DNA from: Amycolatopsis sp. A133
GTDB taxonomy: Bacteria > Actinomycetota > Actinomycetes > Mycobacteriales > Pseudonocardiaceae
Length of the DNA: 64,000 nucleotides
Reading direction: 5' to 3'
NCBI RefSeq assembly: GCF_031082405.1
Contig: NZ_JAVHJU010000076.1
Coordinates: 372,001 to 436,000 of the forward strand
Numbering within the stretch: the stretch's first letter is position 1; the number at the start of each line of letters is the position of its first letter. Both the position numbers and the translations under genes were made by a program. The notes beneath the pieces were generated by a model that did not search any database, was not told the DNA's origin, and saw only the letters and a program-made list of their open reading frames with translations. This document shows positions 8,435 through 17,120 of the stretch, one piece after another.

Positions 8435-8483
8435 CGCCGGAACCCCGGGGCATCCCTGGGTTTCCCCGGGGTTTCCGGCGTCA
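8432..8483. terminator. Bidirectional hairpin terminator between convergent cell-wall genes
   Basis: The left arm TGACGCCGGAACCCCGGGG (8432-8450) and right arm CCCCGGGGTTTCCGGCGTCA (8464-8483) pair over about 19 bp with a single-base bulge and a 13-nt loop. The left arm includes the TGA of the HTH-lysozyme-like gene. The hairpin ends 17 bp before the stop of the convergent M15 gene, so it can terminate both transcripts. Confidence 0.7.
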
Positions 8484-8500
8484 GGCCCCCAGCTCGCCGG

Positions 8501-9241
8501 TCAGACCGTTCCGTTCTCCCACCACCACGCGCGGCCGAGGTCGGCCCGGCTGTCCACGTGCTGGTGGTCGGTGTTGTAGGTCTCCAGGCCGGAGAACCCG
8601 CACGTCTCGGCCTTCTGGTAGACGGTCTTGTTGGCCACGCCCGGCACGTCCAGGTCGGCCGCGGTGCCGTACAGGTGCATGCTGTCGCTGGCGCCGCCGA
8701 TCTCGGCGTTGTGCGCGATGCTGCGGAACCCGGAGTTCACCGTGATCGCCTTGTTCCCGAGCTTCTTGCGCAGCGCCTCCAGCTTGTACATGCAGCGGCG
8801 GGCGTTCTCCCGGGCCGTGGCCGCGCTGACCTTGCCACCGTTGAAGGTGCCGCTCACCCGGTCGGTGAACTCGCTGAAGTTGAAGTGCGCGGTGGACCCG
8901 TCGCTCTGCTCCAGCGCGTTGAGCGCGGCCTGGGTGGCCGGGCCGGCCTGGCCGTCCACGCCCAGGCCGTAGGCCGCCTGGAACCGGCGGACCGCCGCCG
9001 CCGTGCCGGGGCCGAACTCGCCGTCGATCGAAACCCGGCTGTGACTGGCCGAGTCGGCCGCCCAGCCCGCGACGCGGATCTGGAGTTCGGTGACGTCGGC
9101 GCCCGTGCTGCCCTGCGTCAGGGTGCGGGACCACGGGTACGCCTGGGCGGTGCCGGACAGCAGCAGCGGGGCGGCCGCCGCGGTCGCGCCGAGCACCACC
9201 GCGCCGCGCAGCACCGTGCGACGGCTCATGGGGAGTTTCAT
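8501..9241 (-). CDS. Secreted peptidoglycan-binding protein with M15-type D-Ala-D-Ala carboxypeptidase domain
   Basis: The 246-residue protein starts at ATG 9241 behind AAAGGA. The N terminus is a Tat-like signal (MSRRTVLRG, hydrophobic to about residue 34). Residues 40-110 are a PG_binding_1 domain (GSTGADVTELQIRVAGW, VSIDGEFGPGTAAAVRRFQ). Residues 120-246 match the Peptidase_M15 fold: ITVNSGFRS, then SMHLYGTAADLD with the His and Asp metal ligands, and DHQHVDSR with the third His. It should trim D-Ala-D-Ala termini or cross-bridges of peptidoglycan outside the cell. It is 27 bp downstream of the GH25 gene, so the two are probably co-transcribed. Confidence 0.85.
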   Translation of the reverse strand: MKLPMSRRTVLRGAVVLGATAAAAPLLLSGTAQAYPWSRTLTQGSTGADVTELQIRVAGWAADSASHSRVSIDGEFGPGTAAAVRRFQAAYGLGVDGQAGPATQAALNALEQSDGSTAHFNFSEFTDRVSGTFNGGKVSAATARENARRCMYKLEALRKKLGNKAITVNSGFRSIAHNAEIGGASDSMHLYGTAADLDVPGVANKTVYQKAETCGFSGLETYNTDHQHVDSRADLGRAWWWENGTV

Positions 9242-9268
9242 TCTCGTCCTTTCCTGGCAGGGGATCTT

Positions 9269-10585
9269 TCAGCGGTTGGCGAGCCGGTCGAGGTCGGCTT
9301 GGGTGCCGTTGAAGACGTCGCCGGTCGCCGGCGCGGGGATGCCGTCGGGGATGGCCGCGTCGGTGTACTGCCACATCAGCCAGGTCTTCGACCCGGCGGG
9401 CAGCGCCGGCTGCGTGACGGATTGCCGGTAGTCGGCGAGCTGCATCGGATAGGCGGACAGTGCCGTGGTGCCGCCCAGGCACGCGTCCAGGAACGACTTC
9501 TGGGTGTAGATGATCGGGGTCCGGCCGAACGCCGCCTGGACCTTGTCCAGCCACGCCTTGGCGTCGGCGACGGTGACGTACGGCGGGCAGCCGCCGGAGC
9601 CGTCGTCCTTCCACTCCAGGTCGAACACGGGCGGCAGGTCACCGGCGCGTTTGCCGGTGTAGCCGGTGGCCCGCACCGCGGCGATGAACCGGTCCGCCTG
9701 CGCGCCGCCGGTGCCGGCCGCCGTGCCCGTGTAGAAGTGGTACGGCCCCACGGCCAGGCCGGCGTTGCGGGCCGCGGGCAGGTCCGTGGCCAGGTAGTCG
9801 TCGGTGGTGTTCAGGCCGCGGGTCGCCTTGACGGTCGCGAACTCGACACCGGACGCCTTCACCGCGCCCCAGTTGATCGGCGCGCCGCCGGGGTGCTGGT
9901 ACTTCGCCGTGTCCACGCCGTCGATCGGGTGCCCGGCGGGCTTCGGCGGCGTGCAGTAGGTGTTGCGGCCGGACCAGTCGGCGACCTTCGCCCACGTCGT
10001 GGGCCCGGCGACCCCGTCGGCACTGGCGTTGACGCAGTGCTGGAACTGGATCACCCGGTTGCGGGTGCCGTCGCCGAAGTCGCCGTCCACCGTCAGCGGC
10101 GGGTAGTGCCCCGGCTCCATGGCGAGGTTCAGCCGGCACTGGAGCTCTTCGACGTCCGTGCCGGTGGCCCCGCGCTGCAGGGTCGGGCGGGCCGTGGACA
10201 GGCCGCAGACCGCGGCCTGCGCGGTGTCCGCCGTGCCCTGGGTGGCGCACTTGCGCGGCCGCGCGGCCCACGAGTTCAACGCGGCCCAGGTGTTCGGCCC
10301 GATCCGGCCGTCCACGCTCACCGCGGCGCACCGCTGGAACACGCGCACCCGGGCGTCGGTCGCCGCGCCGAAGGAGCCGTCCGCGCCGATCGGGGTGTAC
10401 CGGCTGGCCTTGGTCGCCAGGTTCAGTTCGCACTGGGCCTCGGCGACCGCGGTGCCGGTCGCTCCTTGGGCCAGGGTGGGCTGGGCGGTGGTGTGCCCGC
10501 ACACCGCAACGGGTTCGGCCGCGTGCGCGGCTGCGGCGGTGGGGAACACCAGCAGCACCGCGACGGCCAGAGCGAGTCTTTGCAT
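9269..10585 (-). CDS. Secreted GH25 muramidase with two N-terminal peptidoglycan-binding domains
   Basis: The 438-residue protein starts at ATG 10585 (MQRLALAVAVLLVFPTAAAAHA), a Sec signal cleaved near residue 22. Two PG_binding_1 repeats follow (residues 30-100 and 105-180), each with GATGTxVxExQCxLN, DGxFGxxTxxRV and an internal cysteine pair. Residues 195-438 are a GH25 barrel: IDGVDTAKYQ, FATVKATRGLNTT, GPYHFYTGTA, and the catalytic acidic pair in PPVFDLEWKDD. It hydrolyses the MurNAc-GlcNAc bond. With the M15 peptidase downstream it forms a two-enzyme wall-degrading unit that could act in remodelling or against competitors. Confidence 0.9.
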   Translation of the reverse strand: MQRLALAVAVLLVFPTAAAAHAAEPVAVCGHTTAQPTLAQGATGTAVAEAQCELNLATKASRYTPIGADGSFGAATDARVRVFQRCAAVSVDGRIGPNTWAALNSWAARPRKCATQGTADTAQAAVCGLSTARPTLQRGATGTDVEELQCRLNLAMEPGHYPPLTVDGDFGDGTRNRVIQFQHCVNASADGVAGPTTWAKVADWSGRNTYCTPPKPAGHPIDGVDTAKYQHPGGAPINWGAVKASGVEFATVKATRGLNTTDDYLATDLPAARNAGLAVGPYHFYTGTAAGTGGAQADRFIAAVRATGYTGKRAGDLPPVFDLEWKDDGSGGCPPYVTVADAKAWLDKVQAAFGRTPIIYTQKSFLDACLGGTTALSAYPMQLADYRQSVTQPALPAGSKTWLMWQYTDAAIPDGIPAPATGDVFNGTQADLDRLANR

Positions 10586-10724
10586 GGCGAGAAGGCTGGC
10601 AGCGGCCCCTCCCGCCGGTCGCCCTTCGGGGTCCGACTCGGGACGCCGGGACGGTTCCACCCCCTCGGACCAGCGAGAACTTCACCACCGTGGGACACCG
10701 CCGGGACGCCCGCGCGGGCTCGGG

Positions 10725-12389
10725 TCAGTTCCGTCGCCTGTCGGTGCCGTCGACGGCGGTGAGCAGGCCGTGTTCGCCGAGCGCGGGCACCGACAGCGTC
10801 TTGTAGCCGTGGTCGTCGAACACGGCGACCACCGTCTCGTCGTCCGCGGACATCACAACGCCGTGGCCCCACTCCGCGTGTTCGACGGCGCTGTTGACGG
10901 AAAACGCCGCGCCGTCGGACGACTGCGCCCCGGCCGTGCCGGCGATGCAGGTGTCGCAGTTGCCGCAGGGCTGCTCGAGCTGTTCGCCGAAGTAGCCGAG
11001 GAGGAACCGGCGGCGGCAGCCGGTGGTCTCGGCGTAGCCGCGCATCATCTCGATCCGGGACCGGATCAGCCGCTGGTGGGCCTCGGCCGCCTCGACGCCC
11101 TGCTCGACGGCCTGGCCGGGGTCGACTTCGGGATCCCGGTATTCGAGGCGGCCGTCGGCGGTGACGCCGACCGAACCCGTCTGCTCCAGCAGGTTGACCG
11201 CCCTGGTGCGCTGGGCCGCCGAGACGGTCACCTCCTTGCCGAGCTCGGCGGGTTTCAGCGGTGTGTCGCGCCCGGCGAGGATGGTGGCCACCTCCGCCAG
11301 CGCCTGTTCGGGCGCCTTCGCCGCGGTGAGGAACTTCTGCAGCCCCAGGTCCCGGGGCCGGTGGTACAGCGTGATTTCCGCCGGTTCGCCGTCGCGGCCG
11401 GCGCGGCCGATCTGCTGGTAGTACGTGTCGAGCGAGTCCGGCGCCGACGCGTGCAGGACGAACCGCAGGTCGGCCTTGTCGATCCCCATGCCGAACGCCG
11501 AGGTCGCCACCACCGCGTCGAGGTCGCCGCGCAGGAACTCCTCGTGCACCCGTTCGCGGTCGGCCGCCTTCATCCCGGCGTGGTAGGCCGCCGCGCGGAC
11601 GCCCTCCGCGGCGAGCTCCCCGGCGTAGGTTTCGGCGTCCTTGCGGCTGGTGACGTAGACCAGCCCGGGGCGGGTGGCGGGGTCCGCGGTCAGCGCGCGC
11701 GTCCGCGTGATGACGGCCTGGTGCCGGTCGTCGTCGTTCGGCAGCGGGTCGACGCCGAGGCGCAGGTTGGGCCGGTCGAAGCCGGCCAGGACCTCCCGGT
11801 GGTCGCGCAGCCCCAGCCGGGTCACGATGTCGGCTCGCACGGGCAGCGCCGCGGTGGCCGTCAGCGCGATCACCCGCGGGTGCCCGAGCCGCTCGATCAC
11901 CGGCGCCAGGCGCAGGTAGTCCGGGCGGAAGTCGTGCCCCCACCCCGAAACGCAGTGCGCTTCGTCCACCACGAACAGCGAGACGCCGAGCTCCGCGACC
12001 GCGCCGAGCACTTCGTCGGAGGCCAGCTGTTCCGGGGACAGGAACAGGTACTCGGCCTCGCCCCGGCGCAACGCCTCCCACGCGTGCTTGCGCTCGGCGG
12101 CGCGTTGCGCGGAGTTGAGGGCGACGGCCGCCGGGGCCCGGCTCTCCTCGATGCCCTCGATCTGGTCGTTCTGCAGGGCGATCAGCGGCGACACGACCAG
12201 CGTCGGGCCGTCCAGCAGCAGGGCAGGCACCTGGTAGATCGCCGACTTGCCGGCCCCGGTGGGCAGCACGGCGAGGACGTCGTGCCCGCCCATCACCTGC
12301 TCCATCGCCGCCAGCTGCTCGTCGGTCAGCTGTGACCAGCCGAAGGTCTCCGCCGCGATCCGCTGGAGTTCGTCGCGTCTTCTCGCCAC
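10725..12389 (-). CDS. recQ: RecQ family ATP-dependent DNA helicase
   Basis: The 554-residue protein has the SF2 RecQ motifs in order: motif 0 near the N terminus, Walker A PTGAGKS (residues 43-49), motif Ia VVSPLIALQNDQ, Walker B DEAH (142-145) followed by the RecQ aromatic-loop sequence CVSGWGHDFRPDYL, motif V ATSAFGMGIDKADLR and motif VI YYQQIGRAGRDGEPA. The RecQ zinc site is present (CRRRFLLGYFGEQLEQPCGNC, then DTC, near 455-480). There is no HRDC domain. Instead the last ~60 residues (WGHGVVMSADDETVVAVFDDHGYKTL) resemble a small DUF3553-like barrel. It unwinds DNA 3'-5' in recombination and repair. The DivIVA-like gene lies 62 bp upstream. Confidence 0.93.
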   Translation of the reverse strand: MARRRDELQRIAAETFGWSQLTDEQLAAMEQVMGGHDVLAVLPTGAGKSAIYQVPALLLDGPTLVVSPLIALQNDQIEGIEESRAPAAVALNSAQRAAERKHAWEALRRGEAEYLFLSPEQLASDEVLGAVAELGVSLFVVDEAHCVSGWGHDFRPDYLRLAPVIERLGHPRVIALTATAALPVRADIVTRLGLRDHREVLAGFDRPNLRLGVDPLPNDDDRHQAVITRTRALTADPATRPGLVYVTSRKDAETYAGELAAEGVRAAAYHAGMKAADRERVHEEFLRGDLDAVVATSAFGMGIDKADLRFVLHASAPDSLDTYYQQIGRAGRDGEPAEITLYHRPRDLGLQKFLTAAKAPEQALAEVATILAGRDTPLKPAELGKEVTVSAAQRTRAVNLLEQTGSVGVTADGRLEYRDPEVDPGQAVEQGVEAAEAHQRLIRSRIEMMRGYAETTGCRRRFLLGYFGEQLEQPCGNCDTCIAGTAGAQSSDGAAFSVNSAVEHAEWGHGVVMSADDETVVAVFDDHGYKTLSVPALGEHGLLTAVDGTDRRRN

Positions 12390-12451
12390 CCGCCGCAGGT
12401 ACCCGCGCGCCGGCGGCGGAAACCACGCCGGCGCCCGAGGAGGTGCACCGA

Positions 12452-12973
12452 TCAGGTGAGCGAGGGCACGGCGTCCGCGGCCTTCGGCTCGGCCGGGCGC
12501 TCCTCCTCGGCCCGGCTCTCCGGCTCGGCCGGGCTCTCCGCTTCGGCCTCGACGCCGATCCGGTCACGCAGCTCGTTGACGGCGTCGACGATCTGGCTCA
12601 GCTGGGTCAGCACCGTCTGGTGGGTGGCCCGGATGGCGGCGGCTTCCTCGTCCGCGCGGGCGACGATGACCCGCGCGTCCTGCTGCGCGGTCTCTTTGAT
12701 TTCCGCGGCCTCGGACTTCGCGACCTGGAGGATCTTTTCGATCCGCCTGCCCAGCCCGGCGGCTTCGTCCGGTTCGGCGGCCCGGGGCGCGGGGACCTGG
12801 GCTTTGGCCAGCCGGCGCTCCGCGACCCGCCGCGCCTTTTCGTGCCGGTCCACTCGCTTCTCCGCGACCCGCACGTATTCGTCCACCTGACGGCGGTCGT
12901 ACCCCCGCAGGACGATCGGGAACCGGACGTCGGACTCCGGTTCTGTTTCGGGTTCGGAAACCGTGTTCTCCAT
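12452..12973 (-). CDS. DivIVA-like coiled-coil protein
   Basis: This 173-residue protein contains FPIVLRGYDRRQVDEYVRVAEKRV (residues 18-41), the lipid-binding DivIVA N-terminal motif. A long heptad-rich coiled coil follows (AERRLAKAQ to about residue 140, with RRIEKILQVAKSEAAEIKETAQQDARVIVARADEEAAAI). The two ends are acidic and disordered (EPETEPESD; EAEAESPAEPESRAEEERPAEP). Actinobacterial proteins of this kind are membrane-curvature-associated organisers of polar growth or division; this short version is not the full-length Wag31/DivIVA. It may be co-transcribed with recQ, with no obvious functional link. Confidence 0.8.
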   Translation of the reverse strand: MENTVSEPETEPESDVRFPIVLRGYDRRQVDEYVRVAEKRVDRHEKARRVAERRLAKAQVPAPRAAEPDEAAGLGRRIEKILQVAKSEAAEIKETAQQDARVIVARADEEAAAIRATHQTVLTQLSQIVDAVNELRDRIGVEAEAESPAEPESRAEEERPAEPKAADAVPSLT

Positions 12974-13242
12974 GCCCCGAGTGTCGGCAAGATCGCGACG
13001 CCCGGCAATCCGAAATCACTCGTCCACACCCACCGAGCGCACTTTCGGTGGAATTCTCCGCGATTCAGGTTTCTGCGGGCCCGGCGCTTTCCGGCGCGCC
13101 CGGTGGACGGGCGAGCCTCACCTGTCTCGACGGCCGTGTCGTCACAAATGCCGTGAAACCCCCGCGCGCACCGGTGATAGACCACGGATCACCGCGTCGC
13201 CCGGTTTCCGCCGGCGGCGCCCTACCGGTGAAGGAGTTCAGC

Positions 13243-13818
13243 ATGTTCATGCGTCGCTGCCTCGGGGTGCTCGGCGCCCTCGCCGTCGCCGTCGGCTCGG
13301 CCGTGGCCGGTCCCACCGTCGCGGAGGCCGCCGATACCTGCACCGCCAACACCAACCGGGCCGTCCTCGGCGGCTACGAACAGTCCCTGAGCTGCTACGG
13401 CAGCTACTACCGCGTCGTGTACGGCCTCGGCACCACGCTCAGCGACGCCTTCGCCGAAGCCACCGCGCTGGTCCAGGACCCCGCCATCGCCGGGCTGAGG
13501 TGCACCTCCGACAACGCCGGCGACACCGAGCTCGGCGGCTTCAGCGTGCGCCTCCGGTGCAACCCCCCGGCCGGCCTCGTCGTCATCGAGGGCATGGGGA
13601 CCACGCTCACCGACGCCGCCCACGAAGCCCACACCCTGGCGCACGTCTACGCGGCGAGCAACCAGCTGTGCACCGACTCCATGACGAGCCCGGTCACCGG
13701 GGGCTTCAGCGTGACGGTCCAGTGCATCACCCCGGCCGGCATGTACTTCGTCACCGGCACCGGCACGAAGCTCACCGCCGCCGCCGCGGCGGCCCGCGGG
13801 CTGATCCACACCGCCTGA
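13243..13818 (+). CDS. Secreted three-repeat cysteine protein of unknown function
   Basis: The 191-residue protein starts at ATG 13243 with AAGGAG 6 nt upstream. The Sec signal peptide is MFMRRCLGVLGALAVAVGSAV with cleavage near AEA-AD (residue 29). The mature protein is three tandem repeats of about 50 residues. Each has a Cys at its start, LGGF/GGY, a second Cys about 18 residues later, then GLGTTLSDAFAEA, GMGTTLTDAAHEA or GTGTKLTAAAAAA. Each repeat probably holds one disulphide and one helix. I do not recognise the family. The gene has its own leader of about 270 bp and converges with the tetR gene 17 bp downstream. Confidence 0.75.
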   Translation: MFMRRCLGVLGALAVAVGSAVAGPTVAEAADTCTANTNRAVLGGYEQSLSCYGSYYRVVYGLGTTLSDAFAEATALVQDPAIAGLRCTSDNAGDTELGGFSVRLRCNPPAGLVVIEGMGTTLTDAAHEAHTLAHVYAASNQLCTDSMTSPVTGGFSVTVQCITPAGMYFVTGTGTKLTAAAAAARGLIHTA

Positions 13819-13835
13819 GGCGGGCTCCGGGCCCG

Positions 13836-14450
13836 TCAGCCGACCAGCCGGGGGAACAGCTCCCGGACGCCGCGCCGGAGATCGCCGAGTGCGTCTTCCG
13901 CGCCGGCGAGGTGGCGCAGCAGCGCCTGCTGGAACAGGCCGTCGAACAGGGCGTAGGCCTCGGGCGCCGAGCACGTCGGCTCGGCGCCCGCGAGGCCGGC
14001 GTAGGCGCTGACGTTGCGCCAGATCATGTCCTGGAGGCTGTCGTCGATCTCGGCGACGTCCTCGCGGAAAGCCGGCTCGAACAGCGACTGCGTCCGCAGG
14101 TCGTACCACATCCGGTGCATGAGCGGGGCTTCGCCGAGCGCCTCCGCCAGCCCGTCCGCGCAGGCCGCCGCCAGCTCGTCCGGCGTGGCCGCCTCGCCCA
14201 CGCCGCCTTCGTAGCGCTTCACGCAAGCGGCCTTGTACCGTCGCACGCAGTAGGTGATCAGCTCGACCTTGTCGGCGAAGTAGTAGTGCAGCAGGCCGTG
14301 CGAGAACTTGGTGTGCTCGGCGATCGTGCGCAGGCTCGTCCGGGCGTAGCCGAGGTCGGCCAAGGCCAGTAGCGCCGCGTCGGCGAGTTCGCGGCGGCGG
14401 TCCTCGAACTTGTCGGCCGGGGTCCGGCGCCTCACGGCTGCGCTGGTCAC
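13836..14450 (-). CDS. TetR family transcriptional regulator (divergent from the acyl-CoA ligase operon)
   Basis: The 204-residue protein is read from GTG 14450 (VTSAAVRRRTPADKFEDRR). The N-terminal HTH is typical: LADAALLALADLGYARTSLRTIAEHTKFSHGLLHYYFADKVELI (residues 18-62). The C-terminal ligand domain starts near residue 70 and contains MHRMWYDLRTQSLFEPAF, similar to BetI/KstR-type fatty-acid or xenobiotic responders. It is divergent from the ligase/LLM/SDR operon, with a compact dyad between them (14492-14504), so it most likely represses that operon and itself. An acyl-CoA made by the pathway would be a natural inducer. Confidence 0.88.
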   Translation of the reverse strand: MTSAAVRRRTPADKFEDRRRELADAALLALADLGYARTSLRTIAEHTKFSHGLLHYYFADKVELITYCVRRYKAACVKRYEGGVGEAATPDELAAACADGLAEALGEAPLMHRMWYDLRTQSLFEPAFREDVAEIDDSLQDMIWRNVSAYAGLAGAEPTCSAPEAYALFDGLFQQALLRHLAGAEDALGDLRRGVRELFPRLVG

Positions 14451-14491
14451 GTGACCGAAGATACCACCGAGCCATTCTCTGACCAATCGTC

Positions 14492-14504
14492 CAAGAAATT
14501 CTTG
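14492..14504. promoter_or_regulatory. Candidate TetR operator between divergent tetR and acyl-CoA ligase genes
   Basis: CAAGAA-A-TTCTTG is a perfect 13-bp odd palindrome. It lies between direct repeats of the form ATCGTCCAA (14487-14494) and ACCGTCCAAAT (14508-14518), and next to TTGACA (14502-14507), a good -35 for the rightward operon. A repressor bound here would block RNA polymerase in both directions. Confidence 0.55.
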
Positions 14505-14566
14505 ACAACCGTCCAAATCGGGGTCAAGGTCGTCACCAGCCGCCGGCGCCGTCGGAAGGGACGACG

Positions 14567-16120
14567 ATGTCTCTGTTCTTCTACCTGCACAAAGGTGCCT
14601 CCCTGGACCCGGGAGCGCCCTGCCTGACCCTCGACGGGACCTCGTGGTCCTACGGCGAGGTCGTCGAGCTCGCCGAGGCCGTCGCCCGCGCCCTGCGGCG
14701 TTCCGGTGTCACCCCCGGCGACAAGGTCGGCATCCTCTCGGCCAACGACCCGACCGCGTTTTCCTGCGTCTTCGGCATCTCCCGGGCGGGTGCGGTGTGG
14801 TGCCCGATCAACCCGCGCAACGCGGCCGCCGAGAACGCGGAACTCCTGGACTTGTTCGACTGCACCACGCTGATCTTCCAGCCGGCCTTCGAAGAGCTGG
14901 TTCGCAAGATCGCCCCGCAGCTGCCGAAGCTGACGACGCTGGTGCGGCTCGGCGACGGCGACGAGGTCGCCCCCGGCTTCGACGCCTGGCTCGACGCCGC
15001 CCGCGACGACGCGTCAGCCGAAGCCGCCCAGCCCGACGACGTCGTCGCCCTGGTCGGCACCGGCGGCACCACCGGACGTCCCAGGGGCGTCCTGCTCACC
15101 GACCGCAACCTCGAGGTCATGTCGGCGATCACGCTGATGAGCTACCCGTTCGAGGGCCGCCCGGTGTACCTCGCCCTGGCCCCGCTGACCCACGCGGCCG
15201 GCGTCCTGTGCTTCCCGGTCCTCGCCCGCGGCGGCGAGGTCGTGATCATGGCCGAGCCCGACGTCGGGCGGTTCCTGGAGCTGATCGAACGCCACCGGGT
15301 GACCCACACGTTCCTGCCCCCGACGCTGATCTACCTGGTGCTCGGCCATCCGGCGCTCGGGTCGACGGACCTGTCGTCCCTGCAGTGCTTCTGGTACGGC
15401 GCGGCCCCGATGTCGACCGCGCGGCTGACCGAAGCCCTCGACCGGATCGGGCCGATGGCGCAGCTGTTCGGCCAGTCCGAGGCCCCGATGATGATCTCGA
15501 CGATGTCCCCCGCCGAGCACCGCCGTCCCGACGGCACCGTCCACACCGGACGGTTGTCGTCGGCCGGCCGGCCCTCGCCGCTGGTCACGGTGGCGATCCT
15601 CGCCCCGGACGGGCAGCCGGTGCCGCGCGGGGAACGCGGCGAGATCTGCGTGCGCGGATCGCTGGTGATGGCCGGCTACCACCGCGACCCCGAGGCGACC
15701 GCCGAAGCGTCCGCGCACGGCTGGCACCACACCGGCGACATCGGCTTCCTCGACGACGAGGGTTTCCTCCACATCGTCGACCGCGCCAAGGACATGGTCA
15801 TCACCGGCGGGTTCAACGTCTACTCCGCCGAAGTCGAGCAGGCGGTCATGGCCCACGCCGCGATCCGCGACTGCGCGGTGATCGGCCTGCCCGACGACAA
15901 GTGGGGCGAACGCGTCACCGCCGTCGTCGAGCTCCGGCCGGGCGCGGTGCTGGACACCGGCGAGCTGCTCGCGTTCGTCAAGGACCGCATCGGCAGCGTC
16001 AAGGCGCCCAAGCAGCTCGAAATCTGGCCGGAGCTGCCCCGCTCGGCCGTCGGCAAGGTCCTCAAGGCCGACATCCGCTCGACCTTCACCGAACGCAGCA
16101 AGGAGGCTGTCCGACCATGA
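14567..16120 (+). CDS. AMP-dependent acyl-CoA synthetase / ligase
   Basis: The 517-residue protein belongs to the ANL superfamily. The phosphate-binding motif is VGTGGTTGRPRGVLL (residues 163-177). Others follow in order: YGAAPM, the A5-type motif LFGQSEAPMM, GWHHTGDIGFLDDEGFLHIVDRAKDMVITGGFNVYSAEVE, and the catalytic lysine in RSAVGKVLK near the C terminus. The reaction is acid + ATP + CoA to acyl-CoA + AMP + PPi. The usual Thr-Glu of motif A5 is Ser-Glu here. It heads a three-gene operon under the divergent TetR and overlaps the LLM gene by 4 bp (ATGA). The substrate is probably a medium-chain, terpenoid or aromatic acid. Confidence 0.9.
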   Translation: MSLFFYLHKGASLDPGAPCLTLDGTSWSYGEVVELAEAVARALRRSGVTPGDKVGILSANDPTAFSCVFGISRAGAVWCPINPRNAAAENAELLDLFDCTTLIFQPAFEELVRKIAPQLPKLTTLVRLGDGDEVAPGFDAWLDAARDDASAEAAQPDDVVALVGTGGTTGRPRGVLLTDRNLEVMSAITLMSYPFEGRPVYLALAPLTHAAGVLCFPVLARGGEVVIMAEPDVGRFLELIERHRVTHTFLPPTLIYLVLGHPALGSTDLSSLQCFWYGAAPMSTARLTEALDRIGPMAQLFGQSEAPMMISTMSPAEHRRPDGTVHTGRLSSAGRPSPLVTVAILAPDGQPVPRGERGEICVRGSLVMAGYHRDPEATAEASAHGWHHTGDIGFLDDEGFLHIVDRAKDMVITGGFNVYSAEVEQAVMAHAAIRDCAVIGLPDDKWGERVTAVVELRPGAVLDTGELLAFVKDRIGSVKAPKQLEIWPELPRSAVGKVLKADIRSTFTERSKEAVRP

Positions 16121-17109
16121 AACTCGCGCTCTACCTGCCGAACTTCCGCGACAAGGTGACCGTGGCCGAACTCGGGGACCTCACCGCCCTCGCCGAGGAC
16201 CTCGACTTCGACTCCGTCTGGACGCTCGACCGGATCATCGTCCCGGAAACTTCGGACACCCAGCAGATGCAGCACTCCTTCGGCATGATCGAGGGGTTTC
16301 CCAAGGGCCTCCCGGTCACCTCGCGCGGCGAATTCCTCCAGGGCATGCCACTCCTCCCCTGGCTCGCCGCGAAGACGTCGAAGGTGCGCATCGGGATGAG
16401 CATCATCGACACGCCCTACCGCTCCCCCGGTGTCCTCGCGGCGGAGCTCGCGACCATCGACCACCTCTCGGGCGGCCGGCTCAACGTTGCCGTCGGCTCG
16501 GGCTGGATGCCCGAGGAGTTCGCGGCCGCGAGCGCGTCGCACATCTTTCCCAAGCGGCACCGGCACGTCCGCGAAACCCTGGAGATCATGCAGGGCATCT
16601 GGACCAACGACCTGTTCGAGTACCACGGCGAGTTCGCCGACTTCCAGCGCAGCGGGTTCGGCGCGAAGCCGGTGCAGAAGCCGCACCCGCCGATCTTCTT
16701 CAGCGGGCTCAAGGACGCCAAGCGGTCCGCGAGCCGCATCGCGAAGTACGGCCTGTCGGGCTGGATCGGCATCCAGGACTCCCCCGACGACATCCGGCGC
16801 TGGCGCACCGAGATCCAGCGCGAGCTCGAAACCCTCGACACGCCGCGTTCGGTCGACGACCTCGAGATCGCCAGCATGATCTGGTTCGTCATCACCGACC
16901 AGGACCTGGACCAGTCCCCGATGGGCAAGGGCACCAACCTGCTCGCCGGCTCGGCGGCCCAGATCACCGACCAGCTCAAGCGCTACCAGGACGCCGGGCT
17001 GACCATGCCGTTCCTGTGGCCGCCGTTCCAGGACGTACCGGTGGCGAAGACCCTCGACGACATGAAGCGCCTGAAGGAAGAAATCCTGCCCAAGATCGAC
17101 GCGATGTGA
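16117..17109 (+). CDS. LLM-class F420/FMN-dependent oxidoreductase
   Basis: The 330-residue protein begins MKLALYLPNFRDKVTVAELGDL and has the luciferase-like barrel: FDSVWTLDRIIVPE, VRIGMSIIDTPYRSPGVLAAELATIDHLSGGRLNVAVGSGW (residues 90-130), FPKRHRHVRETLEIMQGIW, and KPHPPIFFSG. The SGGRLNVAVGSGW stretch is the flavin/F420 phosphate-binding region common to actinobacterial members. Such enzymes hydroxylate, Baeyer-Villiger oxidise or dehydrogenate small substrates. Between a CoA ligase and an SDR, a step in catabolism of an activated acid or alcohol is likely. Its start overlaps the ligase stop. Confidence 0.88.
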   Translation: MKLALYLPNFRDKVTVAELGDLTALAEDLDFDSVWTLDRIIVPETSDTQQMQHSFGMIEGFPKGLPVTSRGEFLQGMPLLPWLAAKTSKVRIGMSIIDTPYRSPGVLAAELATIDHLSGGRLNVAVGSGWMPEEFAAASASHIFPKRHRHVRETLEIMQGIWTNDLFEYHGEFADFQRSGFGAKPVQKPHPPIFFSGLKDAKRSASRIAKYGLSGWIGIQDSPDDIRRWRTEIQRELETLDTPRSVDDLEIASMIWFVITDQDLDQSPMGKGTNLLAGSAAQITDQLKRYQDAGLTMPFLWPPFQDVPVAKTLDDMKRLKEEILPKIDAM

Positions 17110-17120
17110 AAGGGACCGGC

